Source of the DNA: Acidobacteriota bacterium
GTDB taxonomy: Bacteria > Acidobacteriota > Vicinamibacteria > Vicinamibacterales > SCN-69-37
DNA length: 13,240 nucleotides
Direction of reading: 5' to 3'
Assembly (NCBI GenBank): GCA_024653875.1
Contig: JANLHE010000005.1
Span: 1 to 13,240, forward strand
Under the pieces are notes generated by a model. That model had not been told where the DNA came from and ran no database searches. It was given only the letters and a program-made list of their open reading frames with translations. Within the stretch, counting starts at the first letter, position 1; the number at the start of each line of letters is the position of its first letter. The position numbers and the translations under genes are program-made. Positions 1 through 6,288 of this stretch are shown piece after piece.

Positions 1-69
1 ATCGGCACCACTGCCGTGACCATCGGGCTCCTGCTGGTGGGCCTGATTCTGTATGCTGTCCTCAGGTAA
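1..69 (+). CDS. C-terminal tail of a membrane protein (partial)
   Basis: The first 69 bases are an open frame that ends in TAA at 67-69. They encode 22 residues, mostly hydrophobic (IGTTAVTIGLLLVGLILY, then AVLR), which read as the last transmembrane helix of a protein whose body lies upstream of the window. The stop codon is followed directly by the ATG of the multihaem cytochrome gene (TAA then ATG, no gap), so the two genes are very probably co-transcribed and translationally coupled. This makes a membrane component of the same electron-transfer module a reasonable guess. No domain is visible in the fragment, so the family cannot be named. Confidence 0.6.
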   Translation: MGTTAVTIGLLLVGLILYAVLR

Positions 70-1434
70 ATGAGAAAACTGCCGTTCCTCCGACACCCCA
101 TCTCGTTTTCAGGCGCGCTGCTCTCGCTGTTCAGCGCCACCCTGTTTCTGATCTTCTTCGTCGCCGAGTCCATGGGCTGGCACACCAACCCCTACATGGG
201 GATGGTGTTCTTCATCATCCTGCCCGGGCTGTTTCTGGCCGGGCTCGGGCTCATTCCCCTCGGGGTCTGGCGGCAACACCGGCGCGTGGCGACCGGCAAG
301 GGCGAACTCCAGTGGCCCACGCTGAACCTCAACTCCCCGCGGCATCGCAAGGTGACGGCGCTGGTCCTCGTGATCACGGTGCTCAACGTGGTCATCGTGT
401 CGCTGGCCGCGTACTCCGGCCTGCACTACATGGACTCGACGGAGTTTTGCGGCACGGTCTGCCACGAGGTGATGGAACCGCAGCACCTGGCGTTCCAGAA
501 CAGCGCGCACGCCCGCGTCGGCTGCGTCCAGTGCCACATCGGCCCGGGCGCGTCGTGGTTCGTGCAGTCCAAACTCTCCGGCACGCGCCAGATTTTCGCC
601 GTCACGCTGAACACGTTCTCGCGGCCCATCCCGTCGCCGGTGCACGACCTGCGCCCGGCGCGTGAAACGTGCGAGCAGTGCCACTGGCCCGAGAAGTTCC
701 ACGGCGACAAGGTCCTCACCCGCCGTGAGTACGGCGACGATGAAGCGAACACGGTGACCGAGACCACGCTGCAGATGCACGTGGGCGGCGGCAGCGACCT
801 GTTGCGCAACGCCACGGGCATCCACTGGCACACCAGCGCGTCGAGCACGATCGAGTACGTCGCCACCGACGAGAAACGGGAAGTCATTCCCTGGGTGAAG
901 GTCACCTACAAGGACGGCACCGTGCGTGAGTACGTGGCCGAAGGAGCGCCGACGGCCGAAGAGCTGGCGGCGGGGGAACGCCGCCAGATGGACTGCGTGG
1001 ACTGCCACAACCGGGCGGGACACCCGTTTGCCAACACGCCGGAGCGCGCCGTGAACGCGGCGCTGGACAACGGCGAGATGCCGGCCAACCTGCCCTTCGC
1101 GCGCCGTGAAGCCGTGGGCGCGCTGTCGCAGACCTATGACTCGAAGGCCGCGGCCCTGGACGCCATCGCCGTCAAGCTGCGCGGCTTCTACCGGACCGAA
1201 CAGGCCGAGGCCTACATGGGCCGGCGCCAGGATGTGGAACGCGTGGTCAACGCCACGCAGGCCATCTACCGCCGCAGCGTCTTCCCGTCGATGAAGATCG
1301 GGTTCGGCACGTATTCGAACAACATCGGCCACATGGACTTCCCCGGCTGCTTCCGGTGCCATGACGACAACCACAAGACCAAGGACGGCCTGGCCATCAG
1401 CCAGAGCTGCGACCTGTGCCATGACATTCGATAA
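70..1434 (+). CDS. NapC/NirT-type membrane multihaem cytochrome c, six haem motifs
   Basis: The 454-residue product has three predicted transmembrane helices (about 12-32, 44-66 and 95-117) followed by a large extracytoplasmic domain. Six haem c attachment motifs are visible: an unusual CX3CH (CGTVCH, 127-132) and five standard CXXCH sites at 152-156, 201-205, 309-313, 427-431 and 447-451. The stretch after the first motif (CHEVM, then PQ) and the following HARVGCVQCH resemble the NapC/NrfH/NirT quinol dehydrogenase family, whose members anchor in the membrane, oxidise quinol and pass electrons to periplasmic partners. It is much longer than classical NapC (about 200 residues) and carries extra membrane helices and haems, like the large NapC/NirT-annotated cytochromes of anaerobic and metal-respiring bacteria. 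The start directly abuts the upstream stop. The family is well supported; the electron acceptor is unknown. Confidence 0.9.
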   Translation: MRKLPFLRHPISFSGALLSLFSATLFLIFFVAESMGWHTNPYMGMVFFIILPGLFLAGLGLIPLGVWRQHRRVATGKGELQWPTLNLNSPRHRKVTALVLVITVLNVVIVSLAAYSGLHYMDSTEFCGTVCHEVMEPQHLAFQNSAHARVGCVQCHIGPGASWFVQSKLSGTRQIFAVTLNTFSRPIPSPVHDLRPARETCEQCHWPEKFHGDKVLTRREYGDDEANTVTETTLQMHVGGGSDLLRNATGIHWHTSASSTIEYVATDEKREVIPWVKVTYKDGTVREYVAEGAPTAEELAAGERRQMDCVDCHNRAGHPFANTPERAVNAALDNGEMPANLPFARREAVGALSQTYDSKAAALDAIAVKLRGFYRTEQAEAYMGRRQDVERVVNATQAIYRRSVFPSMKIGFGTYSNNIGHMDFPGCFRCHDDNHKTKDGLAISQSCDLCHDIR

Positions 1435-1440
1435 GAGAGC

Positions 1441-1500
1441 TGGAGGGCACGGGCTTTAGCCCGTGCCGCGCGCCCCGGGCTGAAGCCCGGGGCCTCCATG
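1441..1500. repeat. REP-like two-hairpin palindromic element, copy 1
   Basis: Seven bases after the cytochrome stop lies a compact element of two hairpins enclosed by an outer stem (TGGAGG at 1441-1446 pairs with CCTCCA at 1493-1498). Hairpin 1 is 1446-1467, with arms GGCACGGGCT and AGCCCGTGCC. Hairpin 2 is 1473-1492, with arms CCCCGGGCT and AGCCCGGGG around GA. Bases 1465-1500 recur as an exact 36-base inverted match at 5743-5778, so this is a dispersed repeat and not a local terminator only. It may also work as a transcript end or mRNA-stabilising structure for the cytochrome gene. No RAYT-type transposase gene is present in the window. Confidence 0.85.
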
Positions 1501-1516
1501 GACGTCCAGACACACG

Positions 1517-1551
1517 AAGGGCGGCAGAGGATGTGCTCCCCTGCCGCCCTT
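1517..1551. terminator. Probable bidirectional terminator hairpin between convergent cytochrome genes
   Basis: An 11-bp perfect stem (AAGGGCGGCAG at 1517-1527 with CTGCCGCCCTT at 1541-1551) encloses a 13-base loop. It lies between the plus-strand cytochrome, which ends at 1434, and the minus-strand cytochrome, which ends at 1604, where a shared transcript end is expected. The T-tract is weak on both strands, so termination strength is uncertain. Confidence 0.55.
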
Positions 1552-1603
1552 GATCTGTACATCTGCCCGTCAGCGGGCGATGGTGTTAGAGCCTGTAAGG
1601 CCC

Positions 1604-1969
1604 TTACTTCTTCAACGATTCCAGATACGCGACGAGGTTGTCGAGGTCGGCCCCTTCGAGCTTGTAGGCCTTCATCTTCATCTTGGCCTTGGTGGTCTGC
1701 TTGGCGACCATCACGTCAGGCGTGAGGATCCAGGCCTTGATGTCAGCCGCCGAGAGCTTCGTGCCCACGCCGTCGAGCGGATACGCCTTCATGCCCTTGC
1801 CGGCGATGGCATGGCACATGCTGCACTTCTGGGCCGCATACACCTTCTCGCCCGCCGCGATCTTCGCCGCATCCTGCGCCGCGGCCTCGCGCTCCGGCGC
1901 GCCGGCTGCCGACACCGCGATTCCCGACACCATCAACACTCCAACTAATCCAGCAAACAACTTCTTCAT
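1604..1969 (-). CDS. Small secreted monohaem class I cytochrome c
   Basis: The 121-residue product begins with a clear Sec signal peptide (MKKLFAGLVGVLMVSGIAVSAAGA, cleavage near residue 23). It has one haem-binding motif, CSMCH at 49-53, in the context EKVYAAQKCSMCHAIAGKG. A methionine in the KMKMKAY stretch (Met97 or Met99) is the likely sixth iron ligand. The C-terminal helix (LDNLVAYLESLKK) is typical of small class I cytochromes. It should be a soluble periplasmic electron carrier. Its neighbour on the opposite strand is the membrane multihaem cytochrome, a plausible electron donor. The start is well supported by a GAGGAG ribosome site six bases upstream. Confidence 0.92.
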   Translation of the reverse strand: MKKLFAGLVGVLMVSGIAVSAAGAPEREAAAQDAAKIAAGEKVYAAQKCSMCHAIAGKGMKAYPLDGVGTKLSAADIKAWILTPDVMVAKQTTKAKMKMKAYKLEGADLDNLVAYLESLKK

Positions 1970-1975
1970 GGAACA

Positions 1976-1981
1976 CTCCTC
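1976..1981 (-). promoter_or_regulatory. Ribosome binding site of the small cytochrome c
   Basis: On the minus strand GAGGAG lies six bases before the ATG at 1969. This is a near-ideal Shine-Dalgarno sequence and fixes the start. Confidence 0.8.
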
Positions 1982-1996
1982 AGTTGATAGGTACTA

Positions 1997-2012
1997 AGCA
2001 GCAATCATGCCA
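1997..2012 (-). promoter_or_regulatory. Candidate sigma-54 promoter for the small cytochrome c
   Basis: Read on the minus strand, TGGCATGATTGCTGCT matches the sigma-54 pattern TGGCACG-N4-TTGCW at all but two fixed positions. It keeps the invariant GG and GC at the right spacing. The predicted transcript start, near 1986, would leave a leader of about 17 bases with the GAGGAG ribosome site correctly placed. A sigma-70-like alternative (TTGGCA at 2008-2013, 18-base spacer, TATCAA at 1984-1989) would start transcription within the ribosome site, so it fits less well. This is a pattern match only. Confidence 0.3.
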
Positions 2013-2023
2013 ATGCCCGCAGC

Positions 2024-2079
2024 CCTGCAATGGCGAAATGGGGGCATTTGTGCCATTGCCCCCATTTCGCCATTGCAGG
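2024..2079. repeat. Perfect 23-bp inverted repeat with 10-base loop upstream of the blaI-like gene
   Basis: The left arm 2024-2046 begins CCTGCAATGGCG and ends GGGGGCA. The right arm 2057-2079 is its exact reverse complement, and the loop is TTTGTGCCAT. The structure fills the divergent region between the small cytochrome (start 1969) and the repressor gene (start 2122). It does not resemble the TACA/TGTA dyads known for BlaI/MecI operators. It could be a REP or MITE-like insertion, a folded leader of the repressor mRNA, or a regulator binding site; the sequence alone does not decide. Confidence 0.8.
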
Positions 2080-2121
2080 CGCGGTAAACTTCCTGGTATC
2101 CGTGGGCAGTATTCCCCAGTT

Positions 2122-2529
2122 ATGACCGAGATGACCTCGACCGTGTTGGGCCCCCTTGAACGGCGTGTGCTGGACGCCCTGTGGCACAGGGCCGCGCCGG
2201 CCACCGTGCGCGACCTGCAGCCGGCGTTCCCGGATATCGCCTACACCACCCTGATGACCACGCTGGACCGCCTGCACCGCAAGCAGATGCTGGCGCGGAC
2301 CAAGGCCGGGCGGGCGTTTGTGTACGAACCCCGGGAAAGCCGCGCGGCGTTTGATTCGAACCGGGCGACCCGGGCGCTGCTGGCCGCGGTGGGCAGCGGC
2401 GGATCGTCGGCCACGCCGGTACTGTCCTGTTTCGTGGATGCGCTGGGCAACCACGACGAGGCGCTGCTGACCGAGCTGGAGGCGCTGGTTCGCGCGCGCC
2501 GCGCGGACCGCGATCACCCCGCCGAATGA
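2122..2529 (+). CDS. BlaI/MecI/CopY-family transcriptional repressor
   Basis: The 135-residue product has the family's winged-helix DNA-binding domain in the N-terminal half. PLERRVLDALW (11-21) is followed by a recognition-helix region, YTTLMTTLDRLHRKQML (41-57), and a wing ending in FVYEP (66-70). The C-terminal helices (LSCFVDALG to LTELEALVRA, 101-125) match the dimerisation and protease-sensitive half. In the family, a partner M56 membrane protease triggers cleavage of the repressor and relieves repression. The next gene encodes just such a protein and overlaps this one by four bases (ATGA). The frame is open further upstream to 1984, but that would translate the inverted repeat into a non-family extension, so I place the start at 2122 (2131 is also possible). 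No strong ribosome site is seen at either. Confidence 0.88.
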   Translation: MTEMTSTVLGPLERRVLDALWHRAAPATVRDLQPAFPDIAYTTLMTTLDRLHRKQMLARTKAGRAFVYEPRESRAAFDSNRATRALLAAVGSGGSSATPVLSCFVDALGNHDEALLTELEALVRARRADRDHPAE

Positions 2530-3503
2530 CCTTCCTCCTCCGATGCCTCGTGCTGTCGCTCGCCGCGTTCGGCGTGGCGGCACTCGTGTCGTCGGTGGTG
2601 GTGGCGCTGGCCTGGTGGCAGCGCGCGCCAGGCACGCGGGACGTGACGCCGGCCCGTCGCGCGGACACGCTCCTGCGCCTGCGCCTGGTGCCCGCCGTGG
2701 TCGCCGCGGGGACGGGCCTGTTCGCCGTGGTGGGACTCTGGCGTTTTGAATCGCGCGACACGGACGAGGTGATCGGGTGGACCCTGCGCGTGGGCGCCAC
2801 CTGCGGCGCGGTGTACCTCGCCCTCTTCGCGGCGCGCGTCTGGACGATGGCGTTCGAAACGCGCCGCCTGCTTGACGCCTGGCTCGTGGGCGCGACCCGC
2901 ATCACGCTGCCGGATGTCACCGTGCCGGCCTTCCGCGTCCACACCGGATTCCCGGTCGTCGCCGTCGTCGGCATCTTCCGCCCCACGCTGGTCGTGGACG
3001 GGGCGGTGCTCGCCGCCTGCAGTGCCGACGAGCTTGCGGCGATCCTGGCGCACGAGCACGGGCATCTCCGTCGATGGGACAACCTGCGTCGCGCGCTCTT
3101 TGCCGCCACGCCGGACCTGCTGGGCGGCACGCCGGCGAGCCGTGACCTGCGCCACGCCTGGCGCGAGGCCACCGAAGAGGCGGCTGACGACGTGGCGGCG
3201 GAACGCGGGGAAACGGCGCGCGTGCATCTGGCCGCCGCGCTGCTGCGTATCGCGCGCCTGGCCCCGGCCACGGCGACCGGCCCGGCGGCTTCCTTCCACG
3301 GCGCGCAATTGCCCGCCAGCGCCTTGTATCGCGGCGAAAGCGTGGAGCGCCGCGTCCGGCGCCTCTGCGATGGCCCGCCGCCCGCGGGGCGTCCGCGCCG
3401 TCACTGGGGCGTCGCCCTGGGCACCGCCGCCGTGGCCCTCGCGTTTTCGCTTCAGGAGCACGTCCACGACGCCATGGAAATGGCCGTCGCGCTCCTGCCC
3501 TAG
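2526..3503 (+). CDS. M56-family (BlaR1/MecR1-like) membrane metalloprotease without a sensor domain
   Basis: The 325-residue product has hydrophobic segments at about 5-30, 54-72 and 88-108. These precede a zinc-protease core with the HExxH motif as HEHGH (176-180, within LAHEHGHLRRWDN). A likely third zinc ligand is Glu217 or Glu218 in TEEAADD. A further hydrophobic stretch lies near 294-308. This is the architecture of the BlaR1/MecR1 (M56) proteases that inactivate BlaI-type repressors. BlaR1 itself is about 600 residues and ends in a penicillin-binding sensor domain. Here only about 15 residues follow the last hydrophobic segment, so beta-lactam sensing of the classical kind is not expected. 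The start overlaps the repressor stop, and the stop lies four bases before the receptor start, indicating one operon. Confidence 0.85.
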   Translation: MTFLLRCLVLSLAAFGVAALVSSVVVALAWWQRAPGTRDVTPARRADTLLRLRLVPAVVAAGTGLFAVVGLWRFESRDTDEVIGWTLRVGATCGAVYLALFAARVWTMAFETRRLLDAWLVGATRITLPDVTVPAFRVHTGFPVVAVVGIFRPTLVVDGAVLAACSADELAAILAHEHGHLRRWDNLRRALFAATPDLLGGTPASRDLRHAWREATEEAADDVAAERGETARVHLAAALLRIARLAPATATGPAASFHGAQLPASALYRGESVERRVRRLCDGPPPAGRPRRHWGVALGTAAVALAFSLQEHVHDAMEMAVALLP

Positions 3504-3507
3504 ACCT

Positions 3508-5739
3508 ATGCGACCCCGTCGTTGTGTTTTGAGGCGCGCCACCCGTGTGGCTGCCATGGGCCTCGTGCTCCTGGTCGCCACCGCGGCCGCGGCGTCGGCC
3601 ATGGACGGCCGCCTCATCGACAAGCGCACCGGCAATCCCGTCTCCGGGGCCGAGGTCATGATCGTCGGCCTGGCGGGATCGGTGAAGACCGATGCCGACG
3701 GCCGGTTCTCCTGGAAGCCCAATCCCGCGCCACCGTTTGAAGTGCTGGTGATTCTTCCCAGTGGCAAGGTCACCAAACCCACGCGTGTGACCTCGATGGA
3801 TTGGGCCGCGGTCCTGGTGATTACCGTCGAACCCGTTGTCAGCGAAGACGTGACGGTGACGGCCGGCGTGGCGCCCAGCATCGATGCCGCTCCAGGCGCG
3901 GGGATGACGCTGCTCTCGAGCCGCGACGTGGCGTTGCGGCTGCCGGCCAACCTGATGCAGGCGCTGGAGAACGTCCCCGGCGTCACGCAGGTATCCGAAG
4001 GCCAGGCGGCCGTGCCGGCGGTGCGCGGCCTGGCCCGGGGCCGGACGCTGATCCTGATCGACGGCGCGCGCGTGACGTCGGAACGCCGCGTCGGCCCGAG
4101 CGCCACGTTTCTCGATCCGTTCAGCGTGGACAGCATGGACATCGCCAGAGGGCCGGGGTCGGTCGCGTACGGTTCCGATGCCTTTGGTGGCGTGATTTCC
4201 GTGCGCACCCGCCGGCCGGCGATCGGCAGCCCGTGGGCGGCGCGCGTCACCGGCACGCTGGGCGCGGGCATTCCCGACCAGCGTGGCGGCGTCGAAATAT
4301 CGAAGGGGTACGATTCGGGCGCCGTCATCCTGCAGGCCCACGCGCGAAGCGCCGACGACTACGAGGGCCCGGACGGCCCCGTGCTTCACTCCGGGTTTGA
4401 CGACCGGGGCGTGCTGGCGCGCGTGGATCAGCGGATCGGCAGCGGGCTCATGACCGTGAGCTGGCAGGGCGACTTCGGCCGCAACATCGAACGCCCACGC
4501 AATAACTCGGCGGCCACGCGGTTCTCCTATCCCTTCGAGAACTCCCACCGGTTCACCGCCGCCTACGAACGCGACCGCACGGGGCCGTTTGATCACATCA
4601 GGATCCAGACGTTCACCGGTTCGGTGGAACAACGCACGGACCAGGAGCGGCATCCGTCCGCCACGGTCACCCGCCGGATCGAACGCGCGGACATCTCCGC
4701 GCGCGATTTCTCCGCGCGCGCGATCGCCGAAAAACTCATGGGACGCGCCAAGATCGAAATCGGCGCGGACCTCAACGGGCGCGCGGGCCTGGAGGCCCGC
4801 GACATCCTGATTGGCTTCAACGCCGCGGGCCAGCAGACGTCCGTCAGCGAGACGCTCTCCACCGACTCCGCGCGGCGGATCGACACCGGCCTGTTCGTGC
4901 AGGCGGAGGCGGCCCTGACGCCCCGCGTGCACGCGGCCGCCGGCCTGCGCGTGGACGCCGTCTCGTCCAGGAACACCGGCGGGTACTTCGGCGATGTCGC
5001 GGTCTCGCACCAGGCCGTCGCGGGGTTTGGCGCGCTGACCGTGGGGCCGGTGGCGGGGTTCTCGTTCACCGGGCAGGTCTCGCGCGGCTTCCGCGACCCG
5101 ACGTTGTCCGATCGCTTCTATCGCGGTCCCACCGGCCGCGGCTTCATCACCGGCAATCCGGATCTTGCGCCCGAGACCAGCCTGCAGTTTGATCTCGGGG
5201 CGCGATACACCGCCGGCCGCGTCCGACTGGCCGCCTACGTGTACCACTACCGCATCACGGATCTGGTCGAGCGGTATGCCACCGCTCCAGATTTCTTCTT
5301 TTTCCGGAATCGGGGCCAGGCCCAGTACCGCGGTGTCGAGCTCGAGGGCCAGGTCGACCTTGGCCGCGGGCTCGCGCTGGAACTCTCCGGTCAGACCGCG
5401 CGCGGCCGCGCCCTCGACGACGGGATCGACGACCGCTGGCTGGACGACGTCGCCCCGAACATGGCGGCGGTGGTGCTGCGCAAACAGCTGACAGCCAGGG
5501 GGACGGCCCACGTGCGCGTGGCCGCGTTCGGCGCCGACGAGCGCGTCGGACCCAGCGAGGTCCGCGCGCCCGGCTACACGCTGCTCGACGCGGGCGCCGG
5601 CTGGTGGCTGACGCCGCGCCTGGAGTTGCGCGCCAACGGCCGCAACCTCCTCAACCAGCGCTACTTCGCCAGCCCCGATCCGCGCGGGGTCCCCGCGCCC
5701 GGACGAAGCGGCTCGCTCACGGCATCCGTGACGTTCTAG
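3508..5739 (+). CDS. TonB-dependent outer-membrane receptor with carboxypeptidase-regulatory-like domain
   Basis: The 743-residue product starts with a long signal peptide (about 1-31, cleavage after ASA). A small beta-sandwich domain of the carboxypeptidase-regulatory type follows (about 34-110; GRLIDKRTGNPVSGAEV and TDADGRF are diagnostic). A TonB-box-like EDVTVTAG (113-120) leads into the plug domain (about 125-235), with LENVPGVTQ, VRGLARGRTLILIDGARV and YGSDAFGGVISV. The rest (about 240-743) is the beta-barrel. It ends in Phe (SLTASVTF), as expected for Bam-recognised outer-membrane proteins. The cargo cannot be read from the sequence. An open frame runs upstream to 2872 inside the protease gene, but the ATG at 3508, just after the protease stop and directly before the signal peptide, is the sensible start. 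Co-transcription suggests control by the BlaI-like repressor. Confidence 0.93.
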   Translation: MRPRRCVLRRATRVAAMGLVLLVATAAAASAMDGRLIDKRTGNPVSGAEVMIVGLAGSVKTDADGRFSWKPNPAPPFEVLVILPSGKVTKPTRVTSMDWAAVLVITVEPVVSEDVTVTAGVAPSIDAAPGAGMTLLSSRDVALRLPANLMQALENVPGVTQVSEGQAAVPAVRGLARGRTLILIDGARVTSERRVGPSATFLDPFSVDSMDIARGPGSVAYGSDAFGGVISVRTRRPAIGSPWAARVTGTLGAGIPDQRGGVEISKGYDSGAVILQAHARSADDYEGPDGPVLHSGFDDRGVLARVDQRIGSGLMTVSWQGDFGRNIERPRNNSAATRFSYPFENSHRFTAAYERDRTGPFDHIRIQTFTGSVEQRTDQERHPSATVTRRIERADISARDFSARAIAEKLMGRAKIEIGADLNGRAGLEARDILIGFNAAGQQTSVSETLSTDSARRIDTGLFVQAEAALTPRVHAAAGLRVDAVSSRNTGGYFGDVAVSHQAVAGFGALTVGPVAGFSFTGQVSRGFRDPTLSDRFYRGPTGRGFITGNPDLAPETSLQFDLGARYTAGRVRLAAYVYHYRITDLVERYATAPDFFFFRNRGQAQYRGVELEGQVDLGRGLALELSGQTARGRALDDGIDDRWLDDVAPNMAAVVLRKQLTARGTAHVRVAAFGADERVGPSEVRAPGYTLLDAGAGWWLTPRLELRANGRNLLNQRYFASPDPRGVPAPGRSGSLTASVTF

Positions 5740-5742
5740 TAC

Positions 5743-5784
5743 ATGGAGGCCCCGGGCTTCAGCCCGGGGCGCGCGGCGCCTCCA
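5743..5784. repeat. REP-like palindromic element, copy 2
   Basis: Outer stem TGGAGGC (5744-5750) pairs with GCCTCCA (5778-5784) around an inner hairpin at 5750-5769, with arms CCCCGGGCT and AGCCCGGGG around TC. Bases 5743-5778 are an exact inverted match to 1465-1500. Compared with copy 1, it lacks the second hairpin, of which only a short GC-rich remnant remains. It begins three bases after the receptor stop codon, and the ATG at its edge is the start of the next open frame. Confidence 0.85.
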
Positions 5785-6276
5785 CAACCTGATACGTCCG
5801 CGTGGTGGCGTGAAGCCGACGCGCTGGCTGTCACGCCTGATGCGGACCGCATCCAGACCCTGAGGGCGCAGGTCATCGACCCGGCCACGTCACCGGACAT
5901 CGCCGAGTCCCAGGAGGAAATGCTGGACGGACTGGAGCGCCTGCTGGCGGTCGCACAGGCGCCCGCGCTGCCGGTGATCGCCACCCAGCACCGCGTCATT
6001 GGTCAGACCGTCTGTCACTTCCTGGCGCCGGCCAGCCTGGTCGATCAGGTGGACGCCGCCGGCAAACTTTTTGTCACCGCTGACCGCCTCGTGTTTGCCG
6101 CCGGCACCGTCCAGCAGTGGCCGTGGCACAGCATCAGCGGACTCCCGCGGGCCTCCCGGGACGTGGTCGTCGACGTGCGCGGACGGCCCGGCGCGGCCCA
6201 CCTGCGCCTCAACACCTACGGGGATGCGATGCGCGTGCAGGTGCTGGCGCAACGCCTCCGCGCGAATCGGCCATAA
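5743..6276 (+). CDS. Small protein with possible GRAM/PH-like C-terminal domain; N-terminus encoded by a repeat
   Basis: I do not firmly recognise this 177-residue protein. Residues 1-14 (MEAPGFSPGRAAPP) are translated from the REP-like element. Residues 20-75 look helical and charged. Residues 80-177 contain GKLFVTADRLVF (107-118), WPWHSISGL (126-134) and LNTYGDAMRVQVLAQRL (156-172), a pattern that recalls GRAM or bacterial PH-like domains. There is no signal peptide or membrane segment, so it is probably cytoplasmic. No ATG, GTG or TTG occurs in frame between 5743 and the ATG at 5920. The latter has AGGAGG only two bases upstream, which is too close for a normal ribosome site. The true start may therefore be 5743 (by re-initiation after the receptor stop, since no Shine-Dalgarno is seen), 5920, or lost. 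The stop lies 12 bases before the NamZ gene. Confidence 0.6.
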   Translation: MEAPGFSPGRAAPPQPDTSAWWREADALAVTPDADRIQTLRAQVIDPATSPDIAESQEEMLDGLERLLAVAQAPALPVIATQHRVIGQTVCHFLAPASLVDQVDAAGKLFVTADRLVFAAGTVQQWPWHSISGLPRASRDVVVDVRGRPGAAHLRLNTYGDAMRVQVLAQRLRANRP

Positions 6277-6288
6277 TGGCCGGCGGAC

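Noticed and set aside
1266..1562. A minus-strand open frame containing MEAPGFSPGRAA, also found at the start of the 5743-6276 product
   Set aside because: The shared peptide is the translation of the REP-like element, not protein homology. The frame is antisense to the cytochrome gene.
1984..2013. Sigma-70 promoter (TTGGCA, 18-base spacer, TATCAA) for the small cytochrome
   Set aside because: Its predicted start falls within the GAGGAG ribosome site, leaving too short a leader. The overlapping sigma-54-like match fits better, though it is unproven.
1984..2121. N-terminal extension of the BlaI-like repressor to the ATG at 1984
   Set aside because: It would translate the perfect inverted repeat and give a Cys/Pro-rich extension unlike the family, whose members begin just before the winged helix.
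2526..3503. A beta-lactam resistance sensor (true BlaR1)
   Set aside because: The penicillin-binding sensor domain is absent and no beta-lactamase or penicillin-binding protein gene is nearby.
5737..5745. Read-through of the receptor's TAG into the following frame, which is in phase
   Set aside because: The receptor ends in the terminal Phe expected for an outer-membrane barrel, so termination there is the natural end. The shared phase has a one in three chance of occurring by accident.
2917..5787. A minus-strand open frame of 956 codons opposite the protease and receptor genes
   Set aside because: It is antisense to clear family members, has Arg/Ala/His-rich low-information content and no recognisable motif. 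Such frames are common in high-GC DNA with biased third codon positions.
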